From Macellibacteroides fermentans (GTDB lineage Bacteria > Bacteroidota > Bacteroidia > Bacteroidales > Tannerellaceae), in NCBI RefSeq assembly GCF_013409575.1, contig NZ_JACCCY010000007.1, positions 1 to 64,000 of the forward strand: a stretch of DNA of 64,000 nucleotides, in the 5' to 3' direction. The position numbers and the translations under genes were made by a program. Every line of letters begins with the position of its first letter. Position 1 is the stretch's first letter. Of the stretch, positions 18,555 through 28,012 are shown piece by piece. A model generated the notes under the pieces. It saw only the letters and a list, made by a program, of their open reading frames with translations. It ran no database searches and was not told the origin of the DNA.

Positions 18555-18971
18555 ATGAAGAAGATTCAGATTATCAACGGACCAAATCTTAATCTGCTGG
18601 GAAAGCGAGAGCCGTCTGTATATGGAAACTCCTCTTTTGAGGAGTATCTTGATACGCTGCGGAAAAACTTTCCTACGTTTGAAATTACCTTTTTTCAAAG
18701 CAATATTGAAGGCGAATTGCTAAATAAAATTCACGAGATAGGATTTGATTATGATGGAATAATACTAAATGCCGGAGCCTACACCCATACATCCATTGCA
18801 TTGTATGATGCTATTAAAGCAGTTACAACTCCGGTTGTGGAAGTACATATTTCGAATGTTCATGCCAGAGAGTCGTTTAGGCATGAATCTAAAATCTCAG
18901 CTGCATGCAAAGGAGTGATCCTTGGCTTTGGGCTTGATTCTTACAAACTGGCCCTTGAATCTTTCAAATGA
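18555..18971 (+). CDS. aroQ: Type II 3-dehydroquinate dehydratase
   Basis: This 138-residue enzyme converts 3-dehydroquinate to 3-dehydroshikimate in the shikimate pathway, forming dodecamers in the cytoplasm. Motifs are INGPNLNLLGKREPSVYG with the catalytic Tyr near residue 22, the FFQSNIEGELLNKI loop, GIILNAGAYTHTSIALYDAI with the catalytic His, and VEVHISNVHARESFRHES. Length is typical. It is followed 74 bp later by pyruvate kinase on the same strand, with no terminator between, so co-transcription is possible. Confidence 0.97.
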   Translation: MKKIQIINGPNLNLLGKREPSVYGNSSFEEYLDTLRKNFPTFEITFFQSNIEGELLNKIHEIGFDYDGIILNAGAYTHTSIALYDAIKAVTTPVVEVHISNVHARESFRHESKISAACKGVILGFGLDSYKLALESFK

Positions 18972-19045
18972 ATTTGATGGACCGGGTGCTTGTTTGTGTT
19001 TTAATTTGAAGATTTTTTTAATAAAGATTATAATAGTAAGGTTAT

Positions 19046-20497
19046 ATGTTAAAGCATACAAAGATTGTTGCTACTGTTTCAGATCAACGGTGTGAGGTAG
19101 AGTTTATCAGATCCCTGTATAAGGCAGGAATGAATGTGGTACGCCTGAATTCGGCCCACATGGTTGAAGAAGGGTTTAATAGAGTTGTCGGCAATACCCG
19201 TGCCGTGTCAAATCACATTGCGCTTTTAATGGATACGAAAGGCCCGGAGATTCGAACAACCAAAACGGCTCAGCCTCTTGAATTAAAAACAGGTGATAGA
19301 ATTAAGGTGATGGGTAATCCTGATGGAGAAACCACCAGGGAATGCATTTGCCTGTCGTATAAGAATTTTGTTGCAGATATGTCTGTAGGCGGAGAATTGC
19401 TTATCGACGATGGCGATCTTGATTTGAAAGTTATTGAAAAGCATTCTGATTACCTTGTTTGCGAGGCGTTGAATGATGCTACTCTTGGTAGCCGTAAAAG
19501 TGTTAATGTACCGGGGGTACGTATCAGCTTGCCATCGTTGACAGAAAAAGACCGTACCAGCATTCTTTACTGTATTAAGAATAATCTTGATTTTATTGCT
19601 CATTCATTTGTTCGTTGCAAACAAGATGTGCTTGATATACAGCGTATTCTTGACGAACACAACAGCCCGATCAAAATTATTGCTAAGATTGAAAATCAGG
19701 AAGGTATTGATAATATCGATGAAATCCTGGAGGTGGCTTACGGTATCATGATCGCCCGTGGTGATTTAGGTATTGAAGTTCCACAGGAAAAGATTCCGGG
19801 TATTCAGCGTGTATTGATCAGAAAGTGTGTGGAAGCTAAAAAGCCGGTTATTGTGGCAACTCAGATGCTTCACTCGATGATCAATAACCCTCGTCCTACC
19901 AGAGCAGAGGTTACAGATATCGCAAATGCCATTTATTACCGTACAGATGCATTAATGTTAAGTGGTGAGACTGCCTATGGAAAATATCCTGTAGAAGCGG
20001 TTGCTACTATGACCAAGATTGCAGCTGAAGCCGAAAAAACAAAGCTTGCAGCAAATGATATCCGTGTTCCTATCGTAGGAAACGACCTTGATGTAACTTC
20101 TTTCCTTGCCAAACAGGCAGTGAAGGCATCTTCAAAGCTTCATGTAAAAGCAATCATTACAGATAGCTTTACCGGAAGAACAGCACGTTATCTGGCTGCT
20201 TTCCGTGGTACATCCACCGTATATGCCATCTGTTATCACGAGCGTCTTACAAGAGAGCTGGCTTTATCTTATGGCGTATGGGCTGTTTATCAGGAAGAGA
20301 GTAAATCTGAGCGGGAATATTACTTTAAAGCATTGAATGAACTGATCAAGAGTGGCCGTATTACCCGTTCTGATATGGTTGCCTATCTTAGCGGTAGCTT
20401 TGGTGAAGGCGGCGGTACCTCGTTCCTTGAAATAAATAATGTTGGTAAAGTTTTGGATGCTGGAGATAAATACTCGCTTCCAACTTTTAAAGACTAA
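19046..20497 (+). CDS. pyk: Pyruvate kinase
   Basis: This 483-residue glycolytic enzyme makes pyruvate and ATP from phosphoenolpyruvate and ADP. Domain A motifs are MNVVRLNSAH, MDTKGPEIR, IIAKIENQEGIDNIDEI with the catalytic Lys, and MIARGDLGIEVP, which binds the divalent metal. The B domain is at about 70-165 and the C domain at about 350-483. It heads a run of closely spaced genes; the following O-methyltransferase begins 6 bp after its stop. Confidence 0.97.
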   Translation: MLKHTKIVATVSDQRCEVEFIRSLYKAGMNVVRLNSAHMVEEGFNRVVGNTRAVSNHIALLMDTKGPEIRTTKTAQPLELKTGDRIKVMGNPDGETTRECICLSYKNFVADMSVGGELLIDDGDLDLKVIEKHSDYLVCEALNDATLGSRKSVNVPGVRISLPSLTEKDRTSILYCIKNNLDFIAHSFVRCKQDVLDIQRILDEHNSPIKIIAKIENQEGIDNIDEILEVAYGIMIARGDLGIEVPQEKIPGIQRVLIRKCVEAKKPVIVATQMLHSMINNPRPTRAEVTDIANAIYYRTDALMLSGETAYGKYPVEAVATMTKIAAEAEKTKLAANDIRVPIVGNDLDVTSFLAKQAVKASSKLHVKAIITDSFTGRTARYLAAFRGTSTVYAICYHERLTRELALSYGVWAVYQEESKSEREYYFKALNELIKSGRITRSDMVAYLSGSFGEGGGTSFLEINNVGKVLDAGDKYSLPTFKD

Positions 20498-20503
20498 TAT
20501 TGA

Positions 20504-21136
20504 ATGACGAAAGAAATAGAATCCTATATTCTTTCACATAGTGATGAAGAAGGTTCACTGTTGGCTGCTTTAAATAGGGATGCCAATGTGAATCTTCTTC
20601 GTCCACGTATGTTATCCGGGCATCTTCAAGGCAGAATTTTAAAGATGTTTTGCCGGATGCTTAAACCTAAACGGGTTCTCGAAATAGGGACCTATACAGG
20701 TTATGCAACTCTTTGTATGGCTGAGGCTCTTGAGAAGGATGCCGAAATCCACACGTTGGAGATCAATGATGAGATGGAAGATTTTATCCGTAAGTATGTT
20801 TCCCAATCGCCGGATAAGGATAAAATCAAGCTTTATTTCGGTGATGCGATGGAGATCATACCGGCGTTGGATGAATCATTCGATCTTGTTTTTATAGATG
20901 CCGATAAACGACTTTACTCAGATTATTACGATCTGATTTTTGATAAGTTGCCGGCAGGGGCTTTGATCCTGGCTGATAATACCTTATGGGACGGGAAAGT
21001 GCTTGAGCCTCTCCATCCGGCAGATAAGCAAACAGCGGGTATTCTTGCATTTAATGATAAAATAAAAGCTGATCAGAGAGTGGAGAAGGTGATTCTGCCG
21101 CTTCGGGACGGACTTACAATGATTTGGAAAAAATAA
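20504..21136 (+). CDS. Class I SAM-dependent O-methyltransferase (catechol OMT type)
   Basis: This 210-residue protein has a class I methyltransferase fold. The SAM motif is VLEIGTYTGYATLCMAEAL (about residues 58-76), the acidic loop IHTLEINDEM (about 84-93), and the metal-binding region FIDADKRLYSDYYDLI and ILADNTLWDGKV (about 130-165) is typical of divalent-metal-dependent catechol and caffeoyl-CoA O-methyltransferases. The substrate is unknown. It starts 6 bp after pyk and stops 5 bp before rbfA, so it is part of the pyk-OMT-rbfA-lolC run. Confidence 0.92.
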   Translation: MTKEIESYILSHSDEEGSLLAALNRDANVNLLRPRMLSGHLQGRILKMFCRMLKPKRVLEIGTYTGYATLCMAEALEKDAEIHTLEINDEMEDFIRKYVSQSPDKDKIKLYFGDAMEIIPALDESFDLVFIDADKRLYSDYYDLIFDKLPAGALILADNTLWDGKVLEPLHPADKQTAGILAFNDKIKADQRVEKVILPLRDGLTMIWKK

Positions 21137-21141
21137 TAATT

Positions 21142-21477
21142 ATGGAAAGTACAAGATTAAATAAAATTGGTCGTTTATTGCAGAAGGAATTAAGCGATAT
21201 ATTTCTGCTTCAGACAAAGGCTATGTCGGGCACTTTGGTATCCGTGAGTGTGGTGCGGGTAAGTCCTGATTTAGGCATTGCACGGGTATATTTAAGTATT
21301 TTTCCTTCGGAAAAAGCTCCCGAATTGCTGGAAGCAATCAAGGCTAACACCAAGGCTATCCGCTTTGATTTAGGTCAACGGGTGCATTTACAGTTGCGTA
21401 AAATACCCGAACTGACCTTTTATATCGATGATTCACTGGACTATATTGAAAAAATTGATAATTTGTTAAAGAAGTAA
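21142..21477 (+). CDS. rbfA: Ribosome-binding factor A
   Basis: This 111-residue KH-type protein binds immature 30S subunits and assists 16S rRNA 5' processing. Sequence features are RLNKIGRLLQKELSDIF at the start, VRVSPDLGIARVYLSIFPS and the C-terminal LRKIPELTFYIDDSLDYIEKIDNLL. The ATG at 21142 is chosen because family members begin METTR- or MESTR-like, six codons after a longer in-frame ATG that overlaps the previous gene. It lies in the run of genes following pyk. Confidence 0.95.
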   Translation: MESTRLNKIGRLLQKELSDIFLLQTKAMSGTLVSVSVVRVSPDLGIARVYLSIFPSEKAPELLEAIKANTKAIRFDLGQRVHLQLRKIPELTFYIDDSLDYIEKIDNLLKK

Positions 21478-21483
21478 TCCCCA

Positions 21484-22710
21484 TTGAATTTTCCTTTTTA
21501 CATAGCCAGAAGATACCTCTTTTCAAAGAAGTCTCACAATGCCATCAATATTATTTCGATGGTATCTGTTTGCGGTGTAGTAGTTGCAACCATTGCTTTA
21601 GTCTGCGCCCTGTCTGTGTATAATGGATTCAATGATCTGGTATCTACTTTATTCAGCAGCTTTGATCCTGAATTAAAGATCACTCCCCGAACAGGAAAGG
21701 TCTTCGATCCGCAAGACAGTCGGATTGAGAAGGTGAAAAAATTACCTTCATTAGACGTATGGTGTGAAGTCCTGGAAGATAATGCCTTGGTGCGTTATGA
21801 TAACAGGCAGGTGGTTGCCGTTGTAAAGGGGGTTGATAAAAGTTTTGAGCAATTGGCGTCCATCGACAGTGTTTTGGTTGATGGTAATTTTATTTTACAG
21901 GATGATGTGGTTGATTATGCTATTCCAGGTATAGGGATGGCTTCAGCTCTTGGTGTAAATGCAGGTTATCTTTCGCCTATGGAGTTCTATGCACCCAAAA
22001 GAGATGAAAAAGTAAATCTGTCAAATCCTGCAACCTCATTTCAGGTTTCGTATGCATATGCCGGAGCAGTTTTCTGCATCAATCAACAAGTGTACGACGA
22101 AAATTATATTTTGGTGCCCATTTCTTTGACACGCGAACTATTTAAATACGAAACAGAAGTCTCCTCTATCGAGATTAAGCTGCATCCGTCTTCCAACTTT
22201 TCTTCCGATAAAGACGAAATCACATCCATTCTAGGAAAAGATTTCATTGTTCAAGACCGATTCGAACAGCAGGAAGCATCTTATAAAATGATGCAGATAG
22301 AAAAATGGATGACCTTCTTAATTCTAAGCTTCATTCTGGCAATTGCCCTTTTTAATGTGGTGGGTTCGTTGTCGATGCTTATGATCGAAAAACAGGAAGA
22401 TGTAAAGACTTTACGCAATATGGGTGCTAACGACGCGCTCATCTCCCGGATATTTCTTTTCGAAGGCTGGATGATTGCTGGCTTTGGCGCATTGATAGGT
22501 ATCTTGATCGGTATTATTCTTTGCCTGATTCAACAAGAATTCGGTTTGCTTAAACTGGGGCAGACTACAGGAGCCTTTATCGTTGATGCATATCCGGTAC
22601 GGGTTGCATTAAGTGATGTAATTACTGTTTTTATTACGGTTGTTACTATAGGTTTTATAGCCGCATGGTATCCGGTACATCATCTGGGTAAGAAATGGTT
22701 TGTCAGATAA
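21484..22710 (+). CDS. FtsX-like/LolC-LolE type ABC transporter permease
   Basis: This 408-residue inner-membrane permease has one N-terminal membrane segment (about residues 22-45, NIISMVSVCGVVVATIALVCALSVYNGF), a large periplasmic MacB-PCD-like domain, and three C-terminal segments (about 275-300, 325-350, 375-400) of the FtsX domain. The family takes part in release of lipoproteins from the inner membrane with LolD, whose gene is not next to it here. It begins with TTG; the first in-frame ATG would remove the conserved FYIARRYLFSKKSHNAIN start. It follows rbfA by 6 bp. Confidence 0.92.
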   Translation: MNFPFYIARRYLFSKKSHNAINIISMVSVCGVVVATIALVCALSVYNGFNDLVSTLFSSFDPELKITPRTGKVFDPQDSRIEKVKKLPSLDVWCEVLEDNALVRYDNRQVVAVVKGVDKSFEQLASIDSVLVDGNFILQDDVVDYAIPGIGMASALGVNAGYLSPMEFYAPKRDEKVNLSNPATSFQVSYAYAGAVFCINQQVYDENYILVPISLTRELFKYETEVSSIEIKLHPSSNFSSDKDEITSILGKDFIVQDRFEQQEASYKMMQIEKWMTFLILSFILAIALFNVVGSLSMLMIEKQEDVKTLRNMGANDALISRIFLFEGWMIAGFGALIGILIGIILCLIQQEFGLLKLGQTTGAFIVDAYPVRVALSDVITVFITVVTIGFIAAWYPVHHLGKKWFVR

Positions 22711-22715
22711 AACTT

Positions 22716-22744
22716 TTATTTACTAACTTTGTATTAGTAAATAA
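22716..22744. promoter_or_regulatory. Promoter and 11-bp inverted repeat before the methyltransferase gene
   Basis: TTTG (22699-22702), 21 bp, then TAACTTTG (22724-22731) is a good -33/-7 pair. The -7 box sits in the centre of the inverted repeat TTATTTACTAA (22716-22726) and TTAGTAAATAA (22734-22744), so the symmetric site could be an operator or simply a weak hairpin. Confidence 0.55.
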
Positions 22745-22752
22745 AATATAAG

Positions 22753-23544
22753 ATGCAGATCATACCAAAAAGCAAAAATGCCTTAAGGCGTAGTATTCTC
22801 CTCTATAGACGTGTCCGCTATCGAAAAGGATATGGTGTACATTCTCCGTTTGTTTACAATCTGATTACTAAAGTTATTGAAGAGTCAGGTCATTTCTATT
22901 TACTGGATGATATTGCGTTGACACGTTTAAAACTTCAGTACAGAGAGGAGCTGGTCTCTTATCCTGATAAGAAAAAAAAGGGGGCGATTGTCCAAAAGAC
23001 CCTCGGACAGCTGGTTCAGAAAAGGGCTATTTCTCCTAAACAGGGTGCATTGTTGTTCAAAATCGTCAATTACTTCAAACCGGTTCATATTTTACAGATA
23101 GGGACCAATATGGGGCTGTCCACTCTTTACCTCACTTCTTACGCTTCCGGGTTACAGTGTATTGCATTAGAGAGTAATCCGGCTTTTGCATCTGTTGCAC
23201 GTGAGACCTTTAAACAGGCCCGGAATCCGATTGATCTGAGAGAAGGCGATTATACCGATCTGCTACCCAAGGCCCTTGAAGATATGGAAGCTGTGGATTT
23301 TGTTTATTTTAATATGCAGGATGATGATATTTGTTGTTCCTCGTTGTTTAATAAATGTGTGGAGCAGACTCATCAAAATTCAGTCTTTGTTTTTAAAGGG
23401 ATTAAATCGTCTTCCAAGATGAGAATTGCCTGGAAAGAAATCTGTTCGCATCCGAAAGTTACAGTCACTATGGACCTGTATGCTTTGGGTATAGTTTTTT
23501 TTAATGACAAGCTGCATAAACGTAATTATATAACCTACTATTGA
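22753..23544 (+). CDS. Putative SAM-dependent methyltransferase
   Basis: This 263-residue protein has a basic N-terminal part ([21 protein letters not shown]) and a class I methyltransferase-like core (about 110-230) with [21 protein letters not shown] as the SAM motif, [10 protein letters not shown] as the acidic loop and [12 protein letters not shown] after strand 4. The family is common in Bacteroidota but has no assigned substrate. It resembles O-methyltransferases such as the one at 20504-21136 without their metal-binding loop. It has its own promoter and lies 10 bp before the cobalamin adenosyltransferase gene. Confidence 0.82.
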   Translation: MQIIPKSKNALRRSILLYRRVRYRKGYGVHSPFVYNLITKVIEESGHFYLLDDIALTRLKLQYREELVSYPDKKKKGAIVQKTLGQLVQKRAISPKQGALLFKIVNYFKPVHILQIGTNMGLSTLYLTSYASGLQCIALESNPAFASVARETFKQARNPIDLREGDYTDLLPKALEDMEAVDFVYFNMQDDDICCSSLFNKCVEQTHQNSVFVFKGIKSSSKMRIAWKEICSHPKVTVTMDLYALGIVFFNDKLHKRNYITYY

Positions 23545-23554
23545 TATCAAGATT

Positions 23555-24124
23555 ATGGCAACTAAAAAAAGTTTGATATATACTGGAACAGGAGATAAAG
23601 GAACTACCTCTCTGGTGGGTGGCGAACGTGTTTCTAAAACGCATCAGCGACTGGAAAGTTATGGCACAATAGACGAACTGAATTCTTTTATCGGTTTGTT
23701 GGTTACTTCACTGGAGGATCAGCTGGATAAAGATTTTCTATATTTTATTCAGCATAAATTATTTAGTGTAGGTTCTTATCTGGCAACCGACCAGCAAAGT
23801 ACAGAGTTGAAAATAGAAAGCCGTATTACCCCTGAAAGTATCGTCCGGATTGAAAATGAAATCGATCGGTTGGATGCAGGAATACCGGTTATGCGAAACT
23901 TTGTTCTTCCGGGAGGATGCCGTTCCGCCTCTTTGGCACATGTATGCCGGACTGTTTGCAGAAGGGCTGAAAGACAGATATACAAATTAACAGAAACTGA
24001 CCCGGTAGAGGAGCCGGTTTTGATTTTTGTGAACCGTTTATCCGACTATTTGTTCGTTTTAGCACGAAAAGAGTGTATAATTAACGATGGAAAAGAAATA
24101 ATTTGGGATTATACTTGCATCTAA
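23555..24124 (+). CDS. PduO-type cob(I)alamin adenosyltransferase
   Basis: This 189-residue trimeric adenosyltransferase moves the 5'-deoxyadenosyl group of ATP to cob(I)alamin to make adenosylcobalamin. The ATP-binding N-terminal stretch [20 protein letters not shown] is at residues 10-29; [14 protein letters not shown] and the C-terminal [12 protein letters not shown] and [13 protein letters not shown] helices complete the signature. It probably supplies coenzyme for enzymes such as methylmalonyl-CoA mutase, which this group uses to make propionate. It follows the methyltransferase gene by 10 bp. Confidence 0.95.
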   Translation: MATKKSLIYTGTGDKGTTSLVGGERVSKTHQRLESYGTIDELNSFIGLLVTSLEDQLDKDFLYFIQHKLFSVGSYLATDQQSTELKIESRITPESIVRIENEIDRLDAGIPVMRNFVLPGGCRSASLAHVCRTVCRRAERQIYKLTETDPVEEPVLIFVNRLSDYLFVLARKECIINDGKEIIWDYTCI

Positions 24125-24144
24125 GAAATATAGTTCTATTTTTG
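24115..24144 (+). promoter_or_regulatory. Promoter of the DUF2795 gene
   Basis: TTG (24115-24117), 19 bp, then TATTTTTG (24137-24144) is the standard Bacteroidota promoter layout. The start codon follows 55 bp later. Confidence 0.7.
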
Positions 24145-24198
24145 CGGGAAATTGAAAATTAGAACTAACTTTTTGGTAACTATTAATACTTTATAACT

Positions 24199-24420
24199 AT
24201 GTATTGGACATTGGAACTAGCTTCAAAACTAGAAGACGCACCCTGGCCTGCAACAAAGGACGAGTTGATTGATTATGCACAGCGTTCTGGTGCGCCGTTG
24301 GAAGTAATTGAGAATTTGCAAGAAATGGAAGATGAAGGCGAAATCTATGAATGCATGGAGGATATCTGGCCTGATTATCCAAGTAAAGAGGATTTCTTCT
24401 TTAATGAGGAAGAGTATTAA
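24199..24420 (+). CDS. DUF2795 domain small acidic protein
   Basis: This 73-residue acidic protein has the DUF2795 signature: LASKLEDAPWPATKDELIDYAQRSGAPLEVIENLQEM, a winged-helix-like small domain that in other groups includes dodecin-sized regulators of unknown role, then a tail of acidic residues and DYPSKEDFFFNEEEY. It has its own promoter and terminator, so it is a short independent transcript, and it is strongly conserved in Bacteroidota. Function unknown. Confidence 0.9.
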   Translation: MYWTLELASKLEDAPWPATKDELIDYAQRSGAPLEVIENLQEMEDEGEIYECMEDIWPDYPSKEDFFFNEEEY

Positions 24421-24440
24421 TGTTTTTTTAAATACATTGG

Positions 24441-24466
24441 AGGCAGTAAGGAAATACTTACTGCCT
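24441..24466 (+). terminator. Terminator of the DUF2795 gene
   Basis: AGGCAGTAAG (24441-24450) and CTTACTGCCT (24457-24466) form a 10-bp stem with a GAAATA loop, followed by TTTCTGTTTTTT. Confidence 0.85.
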
Positions 24467-24527
24467 TTTCTGTTTTTTATGCCTATGTACAATTTATTTC
24501 CATTTTTGCAGTTACAATAATCGTACT

Positions 24528-25487
24528 ATGCATAAAGTAAGAATGAGAAGGCTTTTTCTGCAATTAATCATATTGTTGGGTGGAATGAATGTCGCTTTTG
24601 GACAATACGATGCCCAATTCAGTCAGTATTGGATGGCGATGGGATACTATAATCCTGCCGTTGCCGGTAATACGGACAATATCAATCTATTTGCTTTGCA
24701 CCGCCAGCAATGGATCGGTATTGAAGGAGCTCCCAAATCCTTTTTTGTTTCAGCCGATATGCCGTTAACTTTTGGTAAAACCACCCATGGGGTCGGGGTG
24801 GTGGGCTTTACAGAAACAATCGGTCTGTTTCAGAATACCCATGTTTCGGCTCAATATGCATATAAGAAAAAACTATTCGGAGGGATTCTCAGCATAGGTA
24901 TACAGGCAGGCATGGTTAATCAAAGTTTCGACGGAACAAAGGTGGATATCCCTGAAAGTGAATTTCATACAGGTACGGATGAAGGAATACCCAATACCAA
25001 GGTTGAGGCCATGGTTCTTGATTTAAATGCAGGTATATATTACAGCCATAAAGACTTTTATGCAGGAATTGCATCGACACATATTTCCGAACCGGAACTG
25101 GCGCTTACTGAAAATGTCTACAGCTATATAGGCAGGGCGTATAATTTAACCGGAGGATACAATATTCAACTAAGGAACCCGTTGTATGAATTGCAACCGT
25201 CTGTATTCATGAAGACTGATATGCAATCGTTTCAGACTGATATTACGGCCCGGTTAGTTTATAATAAAATGTTTAATGGCGGACTATCCTGGCGGGTGAA
25301 TGAATCGGTGGTCCTTTCAATTGGGGCTCTTATCGGTGGATTTCAGGTGGGGTATGCTTATGATTTCCCGACATCTGCCATATTGAAGGGAAGTACCGGC
25401 AGCCACGAACTGATGATCCGGTATAAGTTGAAGCTGACAAAGACAAAAACAGGGAAAAATAAACACAAAAGTGTACGTATATTATAA
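24528..25487 (+). CDS. porP: Type IX secretion outer-membrane protein PorP/SprF
   Basis: This 319-residue outer-membrane beta-barrel has a signal peptide (about residues 1-25, ending NVAFGQ). The family signature is the opening YDAQFSQYWMAMGYYNPAVAG and NLFALHRQQWIGIEGAPKSF, followed by beta-strands with aromatic ends and the strongly basic C-terminus. In T9SS it associates with PorK/PorN rings and GldL/GldM. It is the first gene of the T9SS operon, starting 5' to gldK. Confidence 0.93.
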   Translation: MHKVRMRRLFLQLIILLGGMNVAFGQYDAQFSQYWMAMGYYNPAVAGNTDNINLFALHRQQWIGIEGAPKSFFVSADMPLTFGKTTHGVGVVGFTETIGLFQNTHVSAQYAYKKKLFGGILSIGIQAGMVNQSFDGTKVDIPESEFHTGTDEGIPNTKVEAMVLDLNAGIYYSHKDFYAGIASTHISEPELALTENVYSYIGRAYNLTGGYNIQLRNPLYELQPSVFMKTDMQSFQTDITARLVYNKMFNGGLSWRVNESVVLSIGALIGGFQVGYAYDFPTSAILKGSTGSHELMIRYKLKLTKTKTGKNKHKSVRIL

Positions 25488-25491
25488 GTAT

Positions 25492-26913
25492 ATGAAGAAG
25501 GTATTATCAATACTTGGGGCAGCAGCCTTAATTACCTCTTGCGGTAGTCCGTTAAGTGGAGGTGGAGGTGAGCTTACAGGAGCCAGAACGGCATCCTTCA
25601 ATGAGCCGGCACCGTTTGGAATGATTCTTATTAAACGAGGTTCATTCGAGATGGGACCTTCGGATAAGGATTCGTTATGGGGTACAGATCCGGAAACCAA
25701 AGGAGTATCTTTTGATGCATTTTGGATGGACGAGACAGAAGTCACCAACGCTAAATATCGTCAGTTCCTTTATTACGTACGCGATTCGATCATTCGTGAA
25801 CGTCTTGCCGATCCTGCCTACGGAGGCAACGAACTTTTTAAGATTACGGAAGACCGCTATGGCGAACCTGTAACACCTCATCTGGACTGGAGTAGACCCA
25901 TACCCTGGAAGCGTGCAACTGAAGACGAGCAGCGCGCTATTGAGAGTGTATACTATATTCATCCCATCACCGGAGAAAAAAGACTGGATGAGAAGCAGAT
26001 GAATTATCGATATGAGTGGTATGATCATACTGCCGCCGCATTAAGGAAGAATAACCTGGATCCGGCAGCCCGTCAACGTAATACAGATATAAAGGTAGAT
26101 CCCAATGAGGTTGTCATGATCTCCAAGGATACGGCTTATATCAACGACGATGGGGTTATTGTTAATGAAACCATCACAAGACCGCTTAGCGGTTATCACG
26201 ACTTTCTTCATACGAGGATCGTTAATATTTATCCGGATGAAACTTGTTGGGTAAATGATTTCAACAATGCCTATAATGAACCATACATGAGGATGTATTT
26301 TACACATGCCGGTTACAATGACTATCCGGTTGTGGGTGTCTCATGGGAACAAGCCACCGCATTTTGTGTCTGGAGAACCAACTATTTTAAAGAATCTGCC
26401 AATTTACCTGCCGGTTATACAATTGAACCTTTCAGATTGCCTACCGAAGGCGAATGGGAGTATGCAGCGCGTGCCGGTAAAAATGAAAATAAATACCCCT
26501 GGGCGACCAACGATCTGCAAAGCAGCAAAGGATGTTTCCTGGGGAACTTTAAGCCGGGTAATGGGAATTATACCGAAGACGGACATCTGATCACATCGAA
26601 GGTGGGTTCGTATTCTCCTAATGAATTCGGTTTATATGATATGGCTGGCAATGTGGCTGAGTGGACTTCCACCACCTATTCTGAATCGGGTCCGAATCAG
26701 ATGAATGATATGAATCCTGATTTGCGCTATAATGCAGCGAAGGAAGATCCTTACGCCATGAAGAAAAAGGTGGTGCGCGGCGGCTCCTGGAAGGATGTAT
26801 CCCAGTTTATCCGCTCGGATATGCGTTCCATGGAATACCAGAATGAAACACGTTCGTATATCGGCTTCAGATGCGTACGAACTCAGATCGGATTTTCAAA
26901 GGGTAAAAAATAA
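25492..26913 (+). CDS. gldK: Type IX secretion lipoprotein GldK/PorK
   Basis: This 473-residue lipoprotein has the signal MKKVLSILGAAALITSCGSP with the lipid Cys at residue 17. The body is a formylglycine-generating-enzyme (sulfatase-modifying factor) fold: GSFEMGPSDKDSLWGTD, WMDETEVTNAKYRQFLYYV, YPVVGVSWEQATAFCVWR, FRLPTEGEWEYAARAG, NVAEWTS and RGGSWKD. The fold is used structurally here and not as an enzyme. With GldN/PorN it forms a ring at the periplasmic face of the outer membrane. The ATG at 25492 is preferred over an upstream in-frame start overlapping porP. Confidence 0.95.
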   Translation: MKKVLSILGAAALITSCGSPLSGGGGELTGARTASFNEPAPFGMILIKRGSFEMGPSDKDSLWGTDPETKGVSFDAFWMDETEVTNAKYRQFLYYVRDSIIRERLADPAYGGNELFKITEDRYGEPVTPHLDWSRPIPWKRATEDEQRAIESVYYIHPITGEKRLDEKQMNYRYEWYDHTAAALRKNNLDPAARQRNTDIKVDPNEVVMISKDTAYINDDGVIVNETITRPLSGYHDFLHTRIVNIYPDETCWVNDFNNAYNEPYMRMYFTHAGYNDYPVVGVSWEQATAFCVWRTNYFKESANLPAGYTIEPFRLPTEGEWEYAARAGKNENKYPWATNDLQSSKGCFLGNFKPGNGNYTEDGHLITSKVGSYSPNEFGLYDMAGNVAEWTSTTYSESGPNQMNDMNPDLRYNAAKEDPYAMKKKVVRGGSWKDVSQFIRSDMRSMEYQNETRSYIGFRCVRTQIGFSKGKK

Positions 26914-26944
26914 GAAATGATATATAATATAATACTTCGGAACG

Positions 26945-27991
26945 ATGGGAAAGTATAAGAAATATAAAAATAGAATTGAGATGTTTCTTTCCAGTGATAT
27001 GGGTAAGAGACTGCTGAACTTCTGTTATAGTTGGGGAGCCTCGATTGTTGTATTGGGAGCCTTGTTTAAATTGCTTCACCTCCCTTTTGGTAATGAAATG
27101 TTGTTCGTGGGTATGATGACGGAATTTTTTGTATTCTTCATCTCCGGGTTTGAACATCCCGGAAAGGATTATCATTGGGAAGAGGTATTTCCTGTACTGA
27201 AATCCAAGAATCCCATGGATCGTCCCGAGTTTGCCAATCAAAAAGTTTCGGGTATCATGCATTCGGCTGCGAATGAAGAGGATGATTCCAATGCGAATTT
27301 GTTGATCAACCCGATGGCTGTAAAGCAATCAGCTGGATTAAGCGGAGCTTTGGACATTTCGGAAGAAGATACACGGAATCTTTCGGATAGCATCAAGAAG
27401 CTGAGCGGTGCAGCAGAGCAGATCTCCAAGATGGCTGAGTTGACAGATGCAACACAACAGTACCTGGATCAACTGGCTGGGATGGCCGACCAGATGAAGC
27501 GTTTCAGTCAGACTACAAACAGTCTTACGGAAGTATCGGATACGTTGCTAAGCTCCTATAAAAGTATTACGGACCATTCGGATGGAATCAACCAGAATTC
27601 AAGAGGATATGTACATCAGATGGAGGCGCTTAACCGGAATATCTCAGGACTCAACACCATCTATGAAATTCAGCTTAAGAGCATCAGTTCGCAAATCGAT
27701 ACCATCGAACGTATTAACGGCGGTTTGAGTCGTATAAAAGATTTATACGAAGGGTCTGTGGTGGACAGTTCTGTCTTCCGGGCAGAAAATGAGCGTATGG
27801 CACAACAGCTTGCTCAGCTCAATACGGTTTACAGCCGTTTGTTGCAGGCGATGACAGTCAACATGCCCGGAGCCGGGATGTTTCAGTCACAACCTCAGGG
27901 AGGACAAGGTTACAATCCACCATCGGCATCCACCTACCAACCCCAGGGAGCTGCTTCTTATGGTTCAAATCCCGGACAACCCGGAAGATAA
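26945..27991 (+). CDS. gldL: Type IX secretion motor protein GldL/PorL
   Basis: This 348-residue inner-membrane protein has two membrane segments (about residues 27-48, YSWGASIVVLGALFKLLHLP, and 51-72, MLFVGMMTEFFVFFISGF). A conserved Glu in MTEFF is placed in the second segment, as in the proton-driven motor subunits. The long cytoplasmic part (about 80-300) is a coiled coil with many Ser, Thr and Gln residues, followed by a Pro/Gly/Gln tail. It pairs with GldM to convert proton flow into movement that powers T9SS. Confidence 0.95.
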   Translation: MGKYKKYKNRIEMFLSSDMGKRLLNFCYSWGASIVVLGALFKLLHLPFGNEMLFVGMMTEFFVFFISGFEHPGKDYHWEEVFPVLKSKNPMDRPEFANQKVSGIMHSAANEEDDSNANLLINPMAVKQSAGLSGALDISEEDTRNLSDSIKKLSGAAEQISKMAELTDATQQYLDQLAGMADQMKRFSQTTNSLTEVSDTLLSSYKSITDHSDGINQNSRGYVHQMEALNRNISGLNTIYEIQLKSISSQIDTIERINGGLSRIKDLYEGSVVDSSVFRAENERMAQQLAQLNTVYSRLLQAMTVNMPGAGMFQSQPQGGQGYNPPSASTYQPQGAASYGSNPGQPGR

Positions 27992-28012
27992 TAATTAAAC
28001 TGCAATCAGAAT

